Assembly (NCBI GenBank): GCA_947471745.1
Contig: CANJKZ010000084.1
Coordinates: forward strand, 3,848,001 to 3,912,000
DNA from: Closterium sp. Naga37s-1
Taxonomy: Eukaryota > Streptophyta > Zygnematophyceae > Desmidiales > Closteriaceae
DNA: 64,000 nt
Direction: 5' to 3'
The notes beneath the pieces are model-generated. The model was not told the DNA's origin. It ran no database searches and was given only the letters and a program-made list of their open reading frames with translations. Shown here in pieces: positions 51,837 through 62,225 of this stretch; the stretch's first letter is position 1; each line of letters opens with the position of its first letter. The position numbers were made by a program, and so were the translations under genes.

Positions 51837-52599
51837 TGCTTGACGTCTTGTGAGGTTGGGGATGGTTGAAGTGAGATTGTTGAGCCGAGTTGGGTGGCCG
51901 AATTGGAATTGGAGTTGCTTCGAATTGGTCTGTTTGCAATGCCGTTGCTCTTGCGCATTTATCGTGCAAATGGGGGCGAGAAATGTCCAAGTTCCGTGGC
52001 CCTGCCCTGGCTGGCATTATTCTGACTCCCTCGTGGGTGAATCGAGTCGCGCCCAGGGTTATAGCGGTTCGCTGTCCACAGTTTGGCTAGGAACCGAAGC
52101 TTCGTCCCCCTCGGTGATTGGGGATGCGGACAAACAAGCCAGACAAACCAGGCAGCACGGCTCGGTGAGCCCCCAATAGCCCAGCCCTTCAACCAGCCTA
52201 GCCTAGGGTTCAGATTAGGTTCGTCTGGGCTCGTTATAACCCCAGACCAAGACGATATTCGTCACGAGATGTTCGGAAGCTACAAACGCCTGGACTGAAA
52301 CACGTACAACCCTAACAGAGTAAACAATCAATATTCAACACCTGGCTCTTCAGCTTGTTCTTGAGCTGTTGTTTAGCCTTGAACTCATACTAATACTGAC
52401 AGAAGAAACTTAAGATGCTTAGCCGTGCAACCCAAAAAATGCCTCAGCAGTTCAGCCCAAGTATGTCGACTCTATATGACGCCTGAATGCTTTCCACCAT
52501 ACCACTGATCAGAACTCTAATCTATTCCTCGTGTGAGGGCCAACATGTTGCCGTCAGCAGTCACGGTTAAGTGAGTCCCCAAAGGTAAGGTTGTGAATG
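51837..52599 (-). promoter_or_regulatory. Upstream region of the NHL pseudogene and spacer
   Basis: 51837-52290 matches 61190-61650. Best-kept blocks are TGCAAATGGGGGCGA, the segment with GGACAAACAAGCCAGACAAA, CAGCACGGCTCGGTGAG, and CAACCAGCCTAGCCTA. I take this as the old promoter region. 52291-52599 holds nothing recognised. Confidence 0.55.
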
Positions 52600-53061
52600 T
52601 GTCACATGTGAAGCGCCGCTTGTGCTCGATCAAAGAGAGGCAAACGACCACAGCGATGCAAACAGCGCCTGCACAGGAAAACTCCCCGTGGCAAATGTCA
52701 AACATAACTTCAATGTCGGGATGTCAAGGAAAGAGTGCCAACCAATTTTTTTTGAAGGAATGGTTGTGGGTTGAAGGTTGGTGAACAATTTAACGAGGGA
52801 GGGGTATTACATCTGATGTCGACGGTTGGGGTTTTGACTCCCCAAGGTAGCATGCCAGCTGTCGAAGTGTTGACCTGATGGGAGAAAAGATAGGACAGAG
52901 AGAATGCCCATGCGCACACCAAGTTCACCAAGTCGTTGACACACGGATGTTGCGAATTGGATGTATGTAGGTATGCTACACTACTACGGATGACAACAAT
53001 TTATACAGTGAATACTACACTCCTAACAGCCATATGAAACTCCCACAGCAGCGCATTGTGC
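52600..53061 (-). other. 3' flank of the formin gene
   Basis: It is duplicated (diverged) at 49790-50140. No gene of its own is seen. Confidence 0.6.
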
Positions 53062-54229
53062 TCACCTGCACTCCTCAGCATCCGTGGCCAGCTCCTCCCT
53101 CTCCTTCCTTGCACTCAATCTGAACTCTGCTAGCACAGTCATCAGCCCGCCCTCCCCTACCCTCTTCCCCTTCCGCTGCCTCTCCACCTCACCCTTGCTA
53201 TCGTGCCCCTTCCCCTGTCCCTCCTCCCTCTCCTTCCGCTCTTCTTCCTCCTCCTCCTCCTCCTGATCTGCCTCCCCCTCCTCCAGCCTCGCCTCTTCTC
53301 TCTCCTGCTGCAGAAGCCGCACCTCCTCATCCACCAATCGCAGGCCAGTGTCCAGTGCTGACGTGGCATCCGCCACCTCAGCCTGGAACATCCTAACAGC
53401 CTCCCCCACTGCTGCCAGCTCTACTGTCAGCTTCCCTCGCCTCCCTGCTCCCCCCTCTCCTCCCTTGTTTCTGACTGCACTGCCCACAAGGCTGCTCCCC
53501 ACTTCCCCTGCTCCCTCCTCTCCCCCCTCTGCGCTGGTTGAGTCGCTTCCCCTCGTTATAATCACCACCACGTCGAGGAGCGTTGTTGCACCGGCGATCA
53601 GGGGCGAGGGATGAGAAGGGTGGGAAGGGTGGGAAGGGAAAGGGGAGGCTGCAGGTGTGGTGGCAGCGAGGGTTGAGGATGTGGGGAACGGGGAGGAGGG
53701 ACGAGCAGAGGAGGAGGAAGAGGAGGAAAACGGGGAAGGGGATGGGGAGGACGAGGACGAGGAGGAGGAGGTGGATGAGGGGGCATTGGCACGAGTGACA
53801 GGGAAGGACTGTGTGCGCGAGAATCGAGAGCCAGGAGGCAGAATCTGGGAGGAGTTTGACTTCTGCGTCGACTCAGAAGCCACCTGGGAGGCGGTTAACA
53901 GTGTGTCGAGGCCCTTGGCACGGTGGGATGGAGGAGTGACACGGTGAGACGGGGTCGAGTGGGTTGGGAAGGGTTGGAGAGGGGTGGGACGGGAACCATA
54001 GGTCTAGTACGGGAAGCATTGGGGGAAGTGGCAAGGGTTGGGAACGGCAGGCAGGGAAAGGGAAAGTAGCGAAACTGGTGCAAAAAAAACCAACACTCAT
54101 AAGATCCTCTTATAAAAAGCCCCACATGCGACACTCTCTCATCCCCTTCTCACCCTTCCCCCCCTCCTCCATCCCCCCTGATTTCCAGGTTCAGCCCGCG
54201 GGTTCTCTCTGGATTCCCTCGCCCGCCTG

Positions 54230-55363
54230 TCACCACAACTCACCCCTTGCTCTGCCTCGGTTGAGCTCGTTCCCCACTTCAAGCGCCGCTGCAAGCACTG
54301 CCCGGAAAATCTTGCTGCTGCGAATCGCTCGGGCTGCAGGACAAAAAACTTTTATGACTGCCCGGGCATCATTGACTATGGTGTGAAAATGCCGCACAAA
54401 CATTAGCGCCTCGATTTTCCTCCTCATTCTTGGGATCAGGGATATGGACCAAAGGAAGCGCTCAGGTGCACACATGGCACCTGAAGCAGCACCTGAGACT
54501 GCTCTGAACCTCGCCGCCTCCTCTGTTGGAATCACCTGAAGCAACAGGCCCAGGCGGTCAGGTGGCAGCACGTGCTTAGGATCTCCTGCGAGGATCAGAT
54601 CTCGGATTTGATTCTCGGGCATGCGGAATTGAGTGAGCATGATGGCTACGTTGTTAGCGCGAGCCAAACCAACCACTTGTAACTCATCTTTCCCTAGTCC
54701 CTTCCTCCCCCCCTGTCCTCCCCCTTCTCCTTGCACCCCTCCTCCTGTCTTCGACTTTCCACCTGATTTTGTTGCTTTTACCTGAAAAAGCACCCGGATG
54801 GCTCGTCTCATGTCATCTGGTAGTGTCACCTTCGATACAAGACTGCTACAGCTATTGCTTTTGCTCTCCCCATCCCCTACTGTCTCTTCTCTCTCCTCTT
54901 CAACCACTCTCTCTCTTTCTATCTCCTCCCATACTGTCCCTTTCACATTAGTCACTTTGGACCAGTGCAAGGGGCGGGCAGGGGGGAAAAGGTCCCCTTC
55001 CCCCTCCACCCTCCCCCCTTCCCCTTCTCCCTGCTTTCCCCCCATCACAGGCGCAGCAAGCTTGCCTGAGGCTAGGCGGATAGGGGGAGGGGGAGGGGGG
55101 GGACGGCCGGAGGGAGGGGGAGGGGGAGGCGGAGGAGGGGTTGGGTGAGGATGGGGGGGCTTGGGTAGGTTGAACGGGTGTGGTTTTGAGAGGGGGAGAG
55201 GAGGGAGGTGGAGGATGTGCCTCCGCTGCTGCTCCTGCTGCTGCTCCTGCTGCTCCTCTAGATGATGATGATGATGATAGTGTTGGTACTTGTGCTGCTG
55301 ATGCCGCTGCTGCTGCTGCTGCTGTTGAGGGTGATAATGAGAACGCTTCAGGTAGAGAAGCAA
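54230..55363 (-). CDS. Formin FH1-FH2 exon (part of the gene above)
   Basis: A 377-residue open stretch. A His/Gln-rich lead-in comes first, then the proline-rich FH1 (residues 53-97), which would bind profilin. FH2 runs from residue 131, including the lasso/linker part with a Glu-rich insert and a Gly/Lys-rich insert (RANN at about residue 237). It continues through RMRRKIEALMFVRHF to RSSKIFRAVLAAALEVGNELN. A donor-like GGGGTGAGT at about 54240 marks the probable exon end. The inserts are longer than usual for plant formins. It belongs with 53062-59175 and is listed for its clear domain content. Confidence 0.75.
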   Translation of the reverse strand: MLLYLKRSHYHPQQQQQQQRHQQHKYQHYHHHHHLEEQQEQQQEQQRRHILHLPPLPLSKPHPFNLPKPPHPHPTPPPPPPPPPSGRPPPPPPPIRLASGKLAAPVMGGKQGEGEGGRVEGEGDLFPPARPLHWSKVTNVKGTVWEEIERERVVEEEREETVGDGESKSNSCSSLVSKVTLPDDMRRAIRVLFQVKATKSGGKSKTGGGVQGEGGGQGGRKGLGKDELQVVGLARANNVAIMLTQFRMPENQIRDLILAGDPKHVLPPDRLGLLLQVIPTEEAARFRAVSGAASGAMCAPERFLWSISLIPRMRRKIEALMFVRHFHTIVNDARAVIKVFCPAARAIRSSKIFRAVLAAALEVGNELNRGRARGELW

Positions 55364-56565
55364 TTGGTTCTGTTCCTCTTGTCATGTGGCCGGCCAGAAG
55401 AGTGGCACTTGCTCTCAGGTGATCCCCTTTTGCTTCACCCGCCCCTGCTCTCCACTCTCCTCCTGCTTCTCTCACCTCCCTCACTACCCTCACATCCTCA
55501 CTACCCATGCCCTTGCCTTCCCACTTTCCCCCCATCGCATCCCCACTACCCATGCCCTCCCAATCCCCTCCCATACCATCCGTGCTCCCCACACTCCCCT
55601 CCCCACCTATAGCGCTCACATCCACTCCCCAATTCCCCACGCTCTGCCTCTCTTCCCCCATCCCCTCCGCACCCCCCATGCTCCCCTCCCACCTCATCCC
55701 CCCCGCAAACCCCATGGTCCCCTTCCCCCCCATACTCCCTTCCTGCCCCATCCTTTCTGCACCCCCCACCATGCTCCCCTCACCCACGGCTCTCCCCTTC
55801 ACACTCCCACCCCCAATGCTGTGCCTCTCCCCCCCTTCTCAAATCTCACACCCTTGCTGTGCCTGTCGCCCCCCTTTAACCCCCCACCCGCCACGCTATG
55901 CCGTTCGCCCCCCCTTGACCCCCCAGGCCCCATGCCATGCCTGTCAACCCCTTTCAAGGCCCCACCGCCCATGCTATGGCGTGAGGACATCACTTCAGGC
56001 GACATGAACGCCGTTCCGGGCGGCGTGGATGCCACGCCGGGCGGCATGGACAGCACACACAGCATGCCCGGGTGGCTTGCTTGTCCTGTGTGGCGCAGGA
56101 GAGGGTGGGCTTGCACCTCTGTCACCAGGCTGCGAGCCAGGCTCCTCCTCTCATCCCCCACCCCATCCCCCACTGCATCCCTCCGGTCCCTCTGTTGCTC
56201 TTGCAACGGAGGCACCCTGCCCCTCCCGTCTACTGCCTCCGTTGCAAGAGCACTTTGAGAAATCTCCCGTTTGAAATGCTCTTGCTGATCCGATGTGAAC
56301 GTGCTGCTGCCTCTCCCGTTCACTCCTTCCTCTCCCTCCCGCTCACTCCCCTCTGCCTCAGCTCTCCCCAGCCTCGTCTCTTCCCTCTCTTGAGCCATCC
56401 GCTGCTTCCTGGAAGCTTCCACAAAGTCGTCCCGGTACGCCGCCAGAAGCTGCTGCCACGTCAGCATCGTGCCAGCTGGCGCGCCGTCGGGGTTGGCGTC
56501 GGCCAATGTCACGCCGCCACGTGGCTGCGGCATATCTATCAGCACGTCGATGAAGAAATCGGCCG

Positions 56566-56990
56566 GTACTTGGATGTCCCCCCCGTATGCACAGTCAAGC
56601 TGGTTCGGGGAAAGGAGGAGGAGGGGGAGAAGGGAAAGAGAAGGCAGGGTCTGCTTGCTAGGGTCTGCAGTCACTTGGATGTCTCCCCGTAGGCACAGTT
56701 GAGTTGACGAGCAGGGGATGGGAGAGGGAAGGGGGTGTGCAGGCGGGGAAGAAGGGAGAGGTGGGCGTGGTATCTCTGTGAGTACATTATTGAAGTCCCC
56801 CTATCCTTTCCTCAATGAAGAAGGCACTTGGATGTCTCCCCCGTAGGCACAGTCGAGCTGCTGGGGTGGTAGAAAAGGGGGTGAACGGAGGGGAGGAAAA
56901 GTGAAGCAGTAGAGGAGGAGCTGAGCTGGTTGGGTACTAAGAGGGGAAATCGGCGGGTAATTGCCTCCCCCATACGCACAGTCGAGCAGA
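56566..56990 (-). repeat. Four tandem copies of a formin C2 exon start
   Basis: The stretch coding LDCAYGGDIQV occurs at 56566-56602 (attached to the full exon), 56672-56706, 56821-56866 and 56946-56990. The copies are spaced about 105-145 bp apart and separated by G-rich spacer. The upstream copies lose similarity after 12-15 codons. Confidence 0.8.
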
Positions 56991-57130
56991 TGGGGTGGTA
57001 GAAAAAGGGGAGAAGGGTGGAGGGGATAGAGATGGGAAGAGGAGGGTGTACGAACCCATTCTGGTAAGGAGGGTGTAGGAACTTAACAAGAATACAACAA
57101 GGGAGAAGGGCGGAGGTGAATCCACGCCTT

Positions 57131-57332
57131 ACCTTACCTCATGTAGGGCTATTCACGTGTTAATCCGTAAAAGGTTATTCAAGTGAGACCGGTGCTCTAA
57201 GGGAAGAAGAGTAGGGCGGTACAGGGGAAGGCGTTACCTCGTGAAGGGTTATTCGAGTGAGGCCGATGCGTAGGAAAGCCGAGTGGAAAGCGAAGACAAA
57301 CACGGGCTCGCTCTCGTCCCTGCTGCTGTTGC
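57131..57332 (-). repeat. Formin C2 exon with two decayed partial copies downstream
   Basis: The exon is 57238-57332. Its 3' end, including the donor (CGAATAACCCTTCACGAG then GTAACG), is repeated in worn form at about 57165-57185 and 57131-57160, where TTCAAGTGAG and TTACCTCATGTAGGGCTATTCACGTG remain. Confidence 0.65.
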
Positions 57333-57759
57333 CTGGCGGGTAGGGGGATGTGGAATGGAGAGCGAGAATTAACAATCATTGAGACAACTCAAATGCAACG
57401 ACAAGCACGAGACTGCACTCTTTCTCCCTGCTGCTGGTATTTGGGAGGTACGAAGATGAAGCGTCTATTTCTGAGGCGCCTCAAAAATAGAGTGCTGCTT
57501 AGTACTCAAGAGGTACAGAGATTAGGCGAGAGGGGTAGAGAGTGAAAGCCGTGAGGGGGTTCTGACAAAGGGTATGGGGCAGAGAACTCAATACACCGTA
57601 TGGAGTATGCCCTTTGCACACGTCTAACCTGCCTAGATGCTACCTCTTCAAATCCGGCCTACCTAGACTCCCTCCTGTATTACATGCCAAAGTCACAGCA
57701 CCGAGCCTTTTTCTCCAGGTATTATCAGTCCAGATGCGCATTGGCTAAATGCTACCTGC

Positions 57760-57910
57760 CCATATCCTACCTCCCCACGTGTTACGCTACCTCCCCACAT
57801 GCTATCTCCCCACGTGGTATCTCCCCACGTGCTACCTCCCCATGTGCTACCTCTCCACATGCTACCTCCCCACGTGCTACCTCCCCACGAGCTACCTTCC
57901 CAAATGCTAC
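57760..57910. repeat. 15-bp tandem repeat in a formin intron
   Basis: About ten copies of CTACCTCCCCACGTG with small variations. Spacers are absent, so it is a minisatellite. Confidence 0.85.
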
Positions 57911-57936
57911 CTGTCCACTGATGCACGGCGAATGCA

Positions 57937-58440
57937 CAGTCACCCCACACAGGGGCGTTGACCTCGAAGGGCACCATCCACGCTGACCCCGTGGGGAAGG
58001 ATGGCAGCACCTGGAGGTTGGGGGTGACAGGGCCGACAGGGGGAGACTAAGGGAAAGGGGGAAGGCACAGTCAGTCACCCCACACAGGGGCGTTGACCTC
58101 GAAGGGCACCATCCACGCTGACCCCGTGGGGAAGGATGGAGGAACCTGGAGGTTGGGGGGAGGGGGGACGGGGGAATGGGGAAGTGGGTAAGGCACAGTC
58201 AGTCGCCCCACACAGGGGCGTTGATCTCAAAGGGCACCATCCAGGCTGAACCAGTAGGGAAGGAGGGCGGCACCTGGAGGTACGCGGGTGGGAAGGGTGG
58301 GGAGTGGGGAAGGGGGGAATGAGGCGATGGGGAAAGGGGGGAGGCATAGTCAGTCGCCCCACACAGGGGCGTTGACCTCAAAGGGCGCCATCCAGGCTGA
58401 CCCCGTGGGGAAGGATGGAGGAACCTGGAGGTAGGTGGCA
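57937..58440 (-). repeat. Four tandem copies of a formin C2 exon
   Basis: Copies at 57937-58016, 58071-58155, 58197-58280 and 58347-58434 all code PSFPTGSAWMVPFEVNAPVWG with a few changes. Each has a CCTCCAG-type acceptor in front. The two copies nearer the gene 3' end have a GTGACT donor; the other two have GCGACT at that place. Spacers of 40-70 bp are purine-rich. Confidence 0.85.
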
Positions 58441-58659
58441 AGGGGAGGGTAACGGGTGGAGATTGGGGTAAGAGCAGAGGAGATTAAAAATGAAAAATAA
58501 AGAGGAGAGGAGAGGCAAGGATGGCAAAGGCAGGGTTGTTTCCCAATCAACCCCTTTCTTTCCCCATCTGCCCCATTGCTTCTTCATCTAACCCGTTGAT
58601 TCCCGACCTAACCCTTTGTCTCCCCATCTACCCCTTTTCTCTCCCACCCACCCTTTTTG

Positions 58660-58900
58660 CTTTTCCATCTGCCCACTCTGCCCCTCGCTTCACCTCCCCC
58701 ACGCCTCACCTCCCCCACAACTCACTTCCCCCACACTTCACCTTCCCCACGCCTCACCTCCCCACAAATCACTTCCCCCACACTTCACCTCCCCCACGCC
58801 TCACCTCCCCCACAACTCACTTCCTCCACGCTTCACCTCCCCCACGCCTCACCTCCCCCACAACTCACTTCCCCCACGCTTCACCTCCCCAGGCAAGTCA
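58660..58900. repeat. Cytosine-rich tandem repeat, unit ~50 bp
   Basis: Four to five units made of CACCTCCCCCACGCC, CACCTCCCCCACAAC and CACTTCCCCCACAC variants. It lies in the intron between the first and second recognised C2 exons of the formin. Confidence 0.85.
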
Positions 58901-59189
58901 CTGCTGCTCACTTGAGCTCCCCTCCGAAACACCCGCCACAGCCAAGGGTAACCGCCAGATAATGATTAGCAGTGCACGGCATAGCACCATGATGCTATTC
59001 AAGTGTGCACCCATCATTGCACAGCACACACCCTCCCCATCACTACATACTCTCGCTGCTGCCGGCCATGAGAGACAACTGCTGCCGACCCACCTTAAGA
59101 TACGGCCGAAAGTCGCCGGCCCCATCAATGGATGGGCATGCGCTGAGGATAAGCTTCCGAAGAATAGGGGCGGCGGGTGGCAGGGAGGC

Positions 59190-60015
59190 GAGTGATGGCT
59201 GGCAGGGGGGAGGAAATGGGAGAGGGAGGGGGGAGGGGAGAGAGAGGGGGGAGGGGAGAGAGAGGGGGAAGGGGAGAGAGAGGGGGAAGGGGAGAGAGAG
59301 GGGGAAGGGGAGAGAGAGGGGGACGCGGGGTGGGAGGGGGAAGCGGGGTGGGAGGGGGAAGCGGGGTGGGAGGGGGAAGCGGGGTGGGAGGGGGAAGCGG
59401 GGTGGGAGGGGGGAGCGGGGTGGGAGGGGGAAGCGGGGTGGGAGGGGGAAGCGGGGTGGGAGGGGGGAGCGGGGTGGGAGGGGGAAGCGGGGTGGGAGGG
59501 GGAAGCGGGGTGGGAGGGGGAAGCGGGGTGGGAGGGGGAAGCGGGGTGGGAGGGGGAAGCGGGGTGGGAGGGGGAAGCGGGGTGGGAGGGGGAGCGGGGT
59601 GGGAGGGGGAAGCGGGGTGGGAGGGGGAAGCGGGGTGGGAGGGGGAAGCGGGGTGGGAGGGGGAAGCGGGGTGGGAGGGGGAAGCGGGGTGGGAGGGGGA
59701 AGCGGGGTGGGAGGGGGAAGCGGGGTGGGAGGGGGAAGCGGGGTGGGAGGGGGAAGCGGGGTGGGAGGGAGGAGCGGGGTGGGAGGGGGAAGCGGGGTGG
59801 GAGGGGGAAGCGGGGTGGGAGGGGGGAGCGGGGTGGGAGGGGGAAGCGGGGTGGGAGGGGGAAGCGGGGTGGGAGGGGGAAGCGGGGTGGGAGGGGGAAG
59901 CGGGGTGGGAGGGGGAAGCGGGGTGGGAGGGGGAAGCGGGGTGGGAGGGGGGAGCGGGGTGAGAGGGGGAAGCGGGGTGGGAGGGGGAAGCGGGGTGGGA
60001 GGGGGAAGCGATTGT
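59190..60015. repeat. 18-bp G-rich minisatellite, about 43 copies
   Basis: The first five units are GAGAGAGGGGGAAGGGGA-like (59230-59325). About 38 units of GGGAAGCGGGGTGGGAGG follow, with rare A/G changes and one 1-base loss near 59590. Because 18 is a multiple of 3, frames stay open over several hundred codons (GGSGVG, EGEAGW), but these are not genes. Each unit contains four G runs. Confidence 0.95.
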
Positions 60016-60274
60016 TGAGTGGGAACTGGTTGTTGAGTGGGAAGCGCTTGAAATTTCAGGGCAGCTCTAGGTATGAACAGTAGCTTAGTTATGGATAGTA
60101 ATCAAACAACAAAAAGTACAAAACTAAGGGAGCGCATTCCCGAATTTGTGTGAAACCCTGTGCCAGGGACTGACACAAAGTCAGGAATATGCCCTGAAAA
60201 AACAAGCAAACGCCTACTGAGGGAGTGTGGCGACGCCTACGGTATCCCTAAAACCTACACTGCTAGTGCTCCCT

Positions 60275-61189
60275 TTACAGTGAGATGCTGGGTGTACACT
60301 GCTCGTTGTACTTCTTAGCGGAAAACGGGTCCAGCTGCATCGTGCATTCCACATGCACCATAACGCGCGGCGACGAGATGCCCCAGTATTTCACGCGCGC
60401 TGCAGTGCCAACCACCACCCGCATTTCCGCGCGCCCATGCAGCAGCGGCGTCGTCAGCAGGCTCGCGGGACTCAGCGTCGCCAGGGGCGCGTCGACAATA
60501 TCAAGGGGGACAGTCAACTCCGCGCTCCCACCCTTGCTCATACCCACGACGCCGGGGACGGTCACATTTGTAATATTCATGTCGAAGAATTTTACGTCCA
60601 CGCTGATGTTTTCCGCTTCCACTTCCCAGTTGTTGGGATTATACACGAGCGCGGTGACGTTTATTAACGCGGATAGGCCAAGGCGGAAGTTTTCGAGGCC
60701 CAGGAACCCGCCGCCGGATTTTGTGATGCCGACGCGGATGATGTTGATTTGCTCGACCTTCACCTCCGGCTGTTGCTTCGAGACTGTCAGGTATGCGACG
60801 AGCCCTGCGACGCCTAATCCGACGATAACGACGGCGAGGACGATGAGCGACCAGCATGCGACGCGGCAGCAGCAGGTCCGGAGACGACGCCTTTCGCGAT
60901 CCTTCTCGTCCTTGCGAAGCTTTTCTACGTCGTCTGCAGTGCTGGTTACTTCCTCAGGGTTGGCGATGTGCAAATCGGAAGGGTAAATTGCGGTGAACTC
61001 TCCCGGATTCTCCTCATTCGCGCTGCCACTTGCGGGAAACGCGTTCTTTGCGAGCGGTGCGCAGCAAAAGAGTGGGAGCGAGTTTCTGGGTGGCGACGAG
61101 GAGGCGGGGAGCGTGGCGTCTGGAGCGGAGAAAGTTGCTGCTCCTGATTCGATGTCTTCAATCTTGGAGCAATCGTTCTTGAGAGCCAT
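60275..61189 (-). CDS. NDR1/HIN1-like (NHL) LEA-2 domain membrane protein
   Basis: A 304-residue intact single-exon frame. Residues 1-100 are a polar, acidic cytosolic N-terminus. An Arg/Cys-rich juxtamembrane stretch follows (RERRRLRTCCCRVACW), then one membrane segment at about 115-137 (SLIVLAVVIVGLGVAGLVAYLTV). The LEA-2 domain covers about 145-300 (INIIRVGITKSG, INVTALVYNPNNWEVEAENISVDVKFF, LTTPLLHGRAEMRVVVG, VECTMQLDP). NHL proteins of plants are plasma-membrane proteins linked to stress and defence responses. The role here is inferred from family only. The ATG at 61189 is the first in frame. A paralogue with a stop is at 50885-51836. The fourfold repeat and truncated formin lie downstream. 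Confidence 0.88.
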   Translation of the reverse strand: MALKNDCSKIEDIESGAATFSAPDATLPASSSPPRNSLPLFCCAPLAKNAFPASGSANEENPGEFTAIYPSDLHIANPEEVTSTADDVEKLRKDEKDRERRRLRTCCCRVACWSLIVLAVVIVGLGVAGLVAYLTVSKQQPEVKVEQINIIRVGITKSGGGFLGLENFRLGLSALINVTALVYNPNNWEVEAENISVDVKFFDMNITNVTVPGVVGMSKGGSAELTVPLDIVDAPLATLSPASLLTTPLLHGRAEMRVVVGTAARVKYWGISSPRVMVHVECTMQLDPFSAKKYNEQCTPSISL

Positions 61190-61650
61190 GCCTGTAGTGT
61201 CTACGCTGAGCTGAGTTCGTCAGAGATGCAGTGGATTTGGGAACGGTTCAAGGTGCTGCGGACGGTAAAGGAGTTGTACGAAGTGGTTGGAGTGGCGTTG
61301 GGATGTCGAGTAGTTGTGAAGTCGAGTTGCTTCGAATTGGTCTGTTTTGCAAACCCTTGTTCTCGTGCATTTATCGTGCAAATGGGGGCGACCAATGCCA
61401 AATCCGTACCCCCACATTCCTCCCTCCATGCACATTCCCTGAACCGAGTCGCGCCCAGGGTGACGCGGTCCGCTGTGTGTGCTTGGGGAAGTTGCGGAAG
61501 CGAAGCTTCATTCCCCTGGGTGACGGGATGCGGACAAACGAGCCAGACGAACCAGACAGCACGGCTCGGTGAGTCTCCAGTCGCCCTGAACCTCAACCAG
61601 CCTAGCCTAAGCTTCAGGTTACGCTCGATTGTTTTCGTCGTTACAGACCA
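61190..61650 (-). promoter_or_regulatory. Upstream region of the NHL gene
   Basis: It matches 51837-52290 in patches. Blocks conserved in both copies include TGCAAATGGGGGCGA (about 61377), GGACAAACGAGCCAGACGAA (about 61532) and CAGCACGGCTCGGTGAG (about 61557). I cannot place a TATA box with confidence. Confidence 0.5.
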
Positions 61651-62083
61651 GACCAGCACGCCTATGAGGCAATCCGAAATAGCTAACAGCAGTAAAACAT
61701 GAGAGATAATTGGCATGCATATTTTGTTCTAGTTGTTGGAGCCTTTTCACTGCTGACCTCACATTGTTGGCAGTGAGTATGATACGTTGAGATTCCACGC
61801 AGTAAAACTGTGCTTCAAAGCGTCTGCCCAACAACCAGAAACATTCTAGTGAATTTGTTCATTTTGACTCCACACATTACCCTTCAAAATCTGTCTTCCT
61901 CTCCACAGTCTCCACCCCACCCACACATCCCATTCAAATTTCCATATGATTCTTGACATTGGAATTCTCAAGCCTTCGTAATTTGTGATGGTTAAGTGAG
62001 TCATGTAAGGTCGTATAAGTAATGTTGCGCTGAAAAGGTCCTTAGGATCGTTTCAAGACTAAACTCTCAGAGTAGTGATGTAT
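61651..62083. other. Spacer between NHL gene and element F
   Basis: AT-richer sequence with no recognised gene or repeat. Confidence 0.5.
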
Positions 62084-62225
62084 TGTCAAATGTTGTAGCC
62101 TCAGTGAGGTTTGTCTTAGGGGGTACAGAAGTTAGGGTTTGTTATATGTACCCCAACTCACATCAATGACATCATTAGTTACTTTCTTGACATGGTATCA
62201 CCTAGGTTCGGATCCTGTGGGATCC
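62084..62225 (+). repeat. 5' LTR (109 bp) and primer-binding site of copia element F
   Basis: The LTR is 62084-62192, TGTCAAATGT...TTTCTTGACA, related to the D LTR. TGGTATCACC follows (primer-binding site variant), then TAGGTTCGGATCCTGTGGGA, which resembles the complement of the initiator tRNA T arm. Confidence 0.82.

Larger units (their letters stand above)
53062..59175 (-). pseudogene. Class II-type formin (PTEN C2, FH1, FH2), 5'-truncated
   Basis: Formins nucleate and elongate actin filaments. The minus strand shows, in order: a C2-start exon (about 59170-59094, LRKLILSACPSIDG, FRPYLK); C2 exons with PSFPTGSAWMVPFEVNAPVWG (four copies, 58440-57937); the exon 57332-57238 (EPVFVFAFHSAFLRIGL, donor GTAACG); and the exon starting 56602 (LDCAYGGDIQVPADFFIDVLI). 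A low-complexity stretch follows. FH1 is the proline runs at about 55205-55075. FH2 starts at 54973 with LHWSKVTNVKGTVWEEI and includes ARANNVAIMLTQFRMPE and GNELNRGRARG before a GTGAGT donor. The last exon (53888-53062) has TTLLDVVVIITRG and a coiled-coil tail. The phosphatase-like N-terminus and the FH2 block after GNELN (LDxLLKLxD) are not found, so I call it truncated and probably non-functional. Confidence 0.75.

Noticed and set aside
53583-53947. Plus-strand Glu-rich frames
   Set aside because: Antisense of the Ser/Pro-rich last formin exon.
54948-55802. 284-codon frame with MGGAEGM repeats
   Set aside because: It overlaps the FH1-FH2 exon in another frame. The FH2 frame has clear homology, so this is at most a lead-in low-complexity segment.
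57760-57910. Possible CRISPR-like array
   Set aside because: Direct 15-bp units have no unique spacers, and the context is a plant gene intron, so this is a minisatellite. The same applies to 58660-58900.
59005-60018. Open frames of 337 and 261 codons (GGSGVG and EGEAGW repeats)
   Set aside because: They are produced by an 18-bp tandem repeat that is open in more than one frame. There is no non-repeat domain or codon signature.
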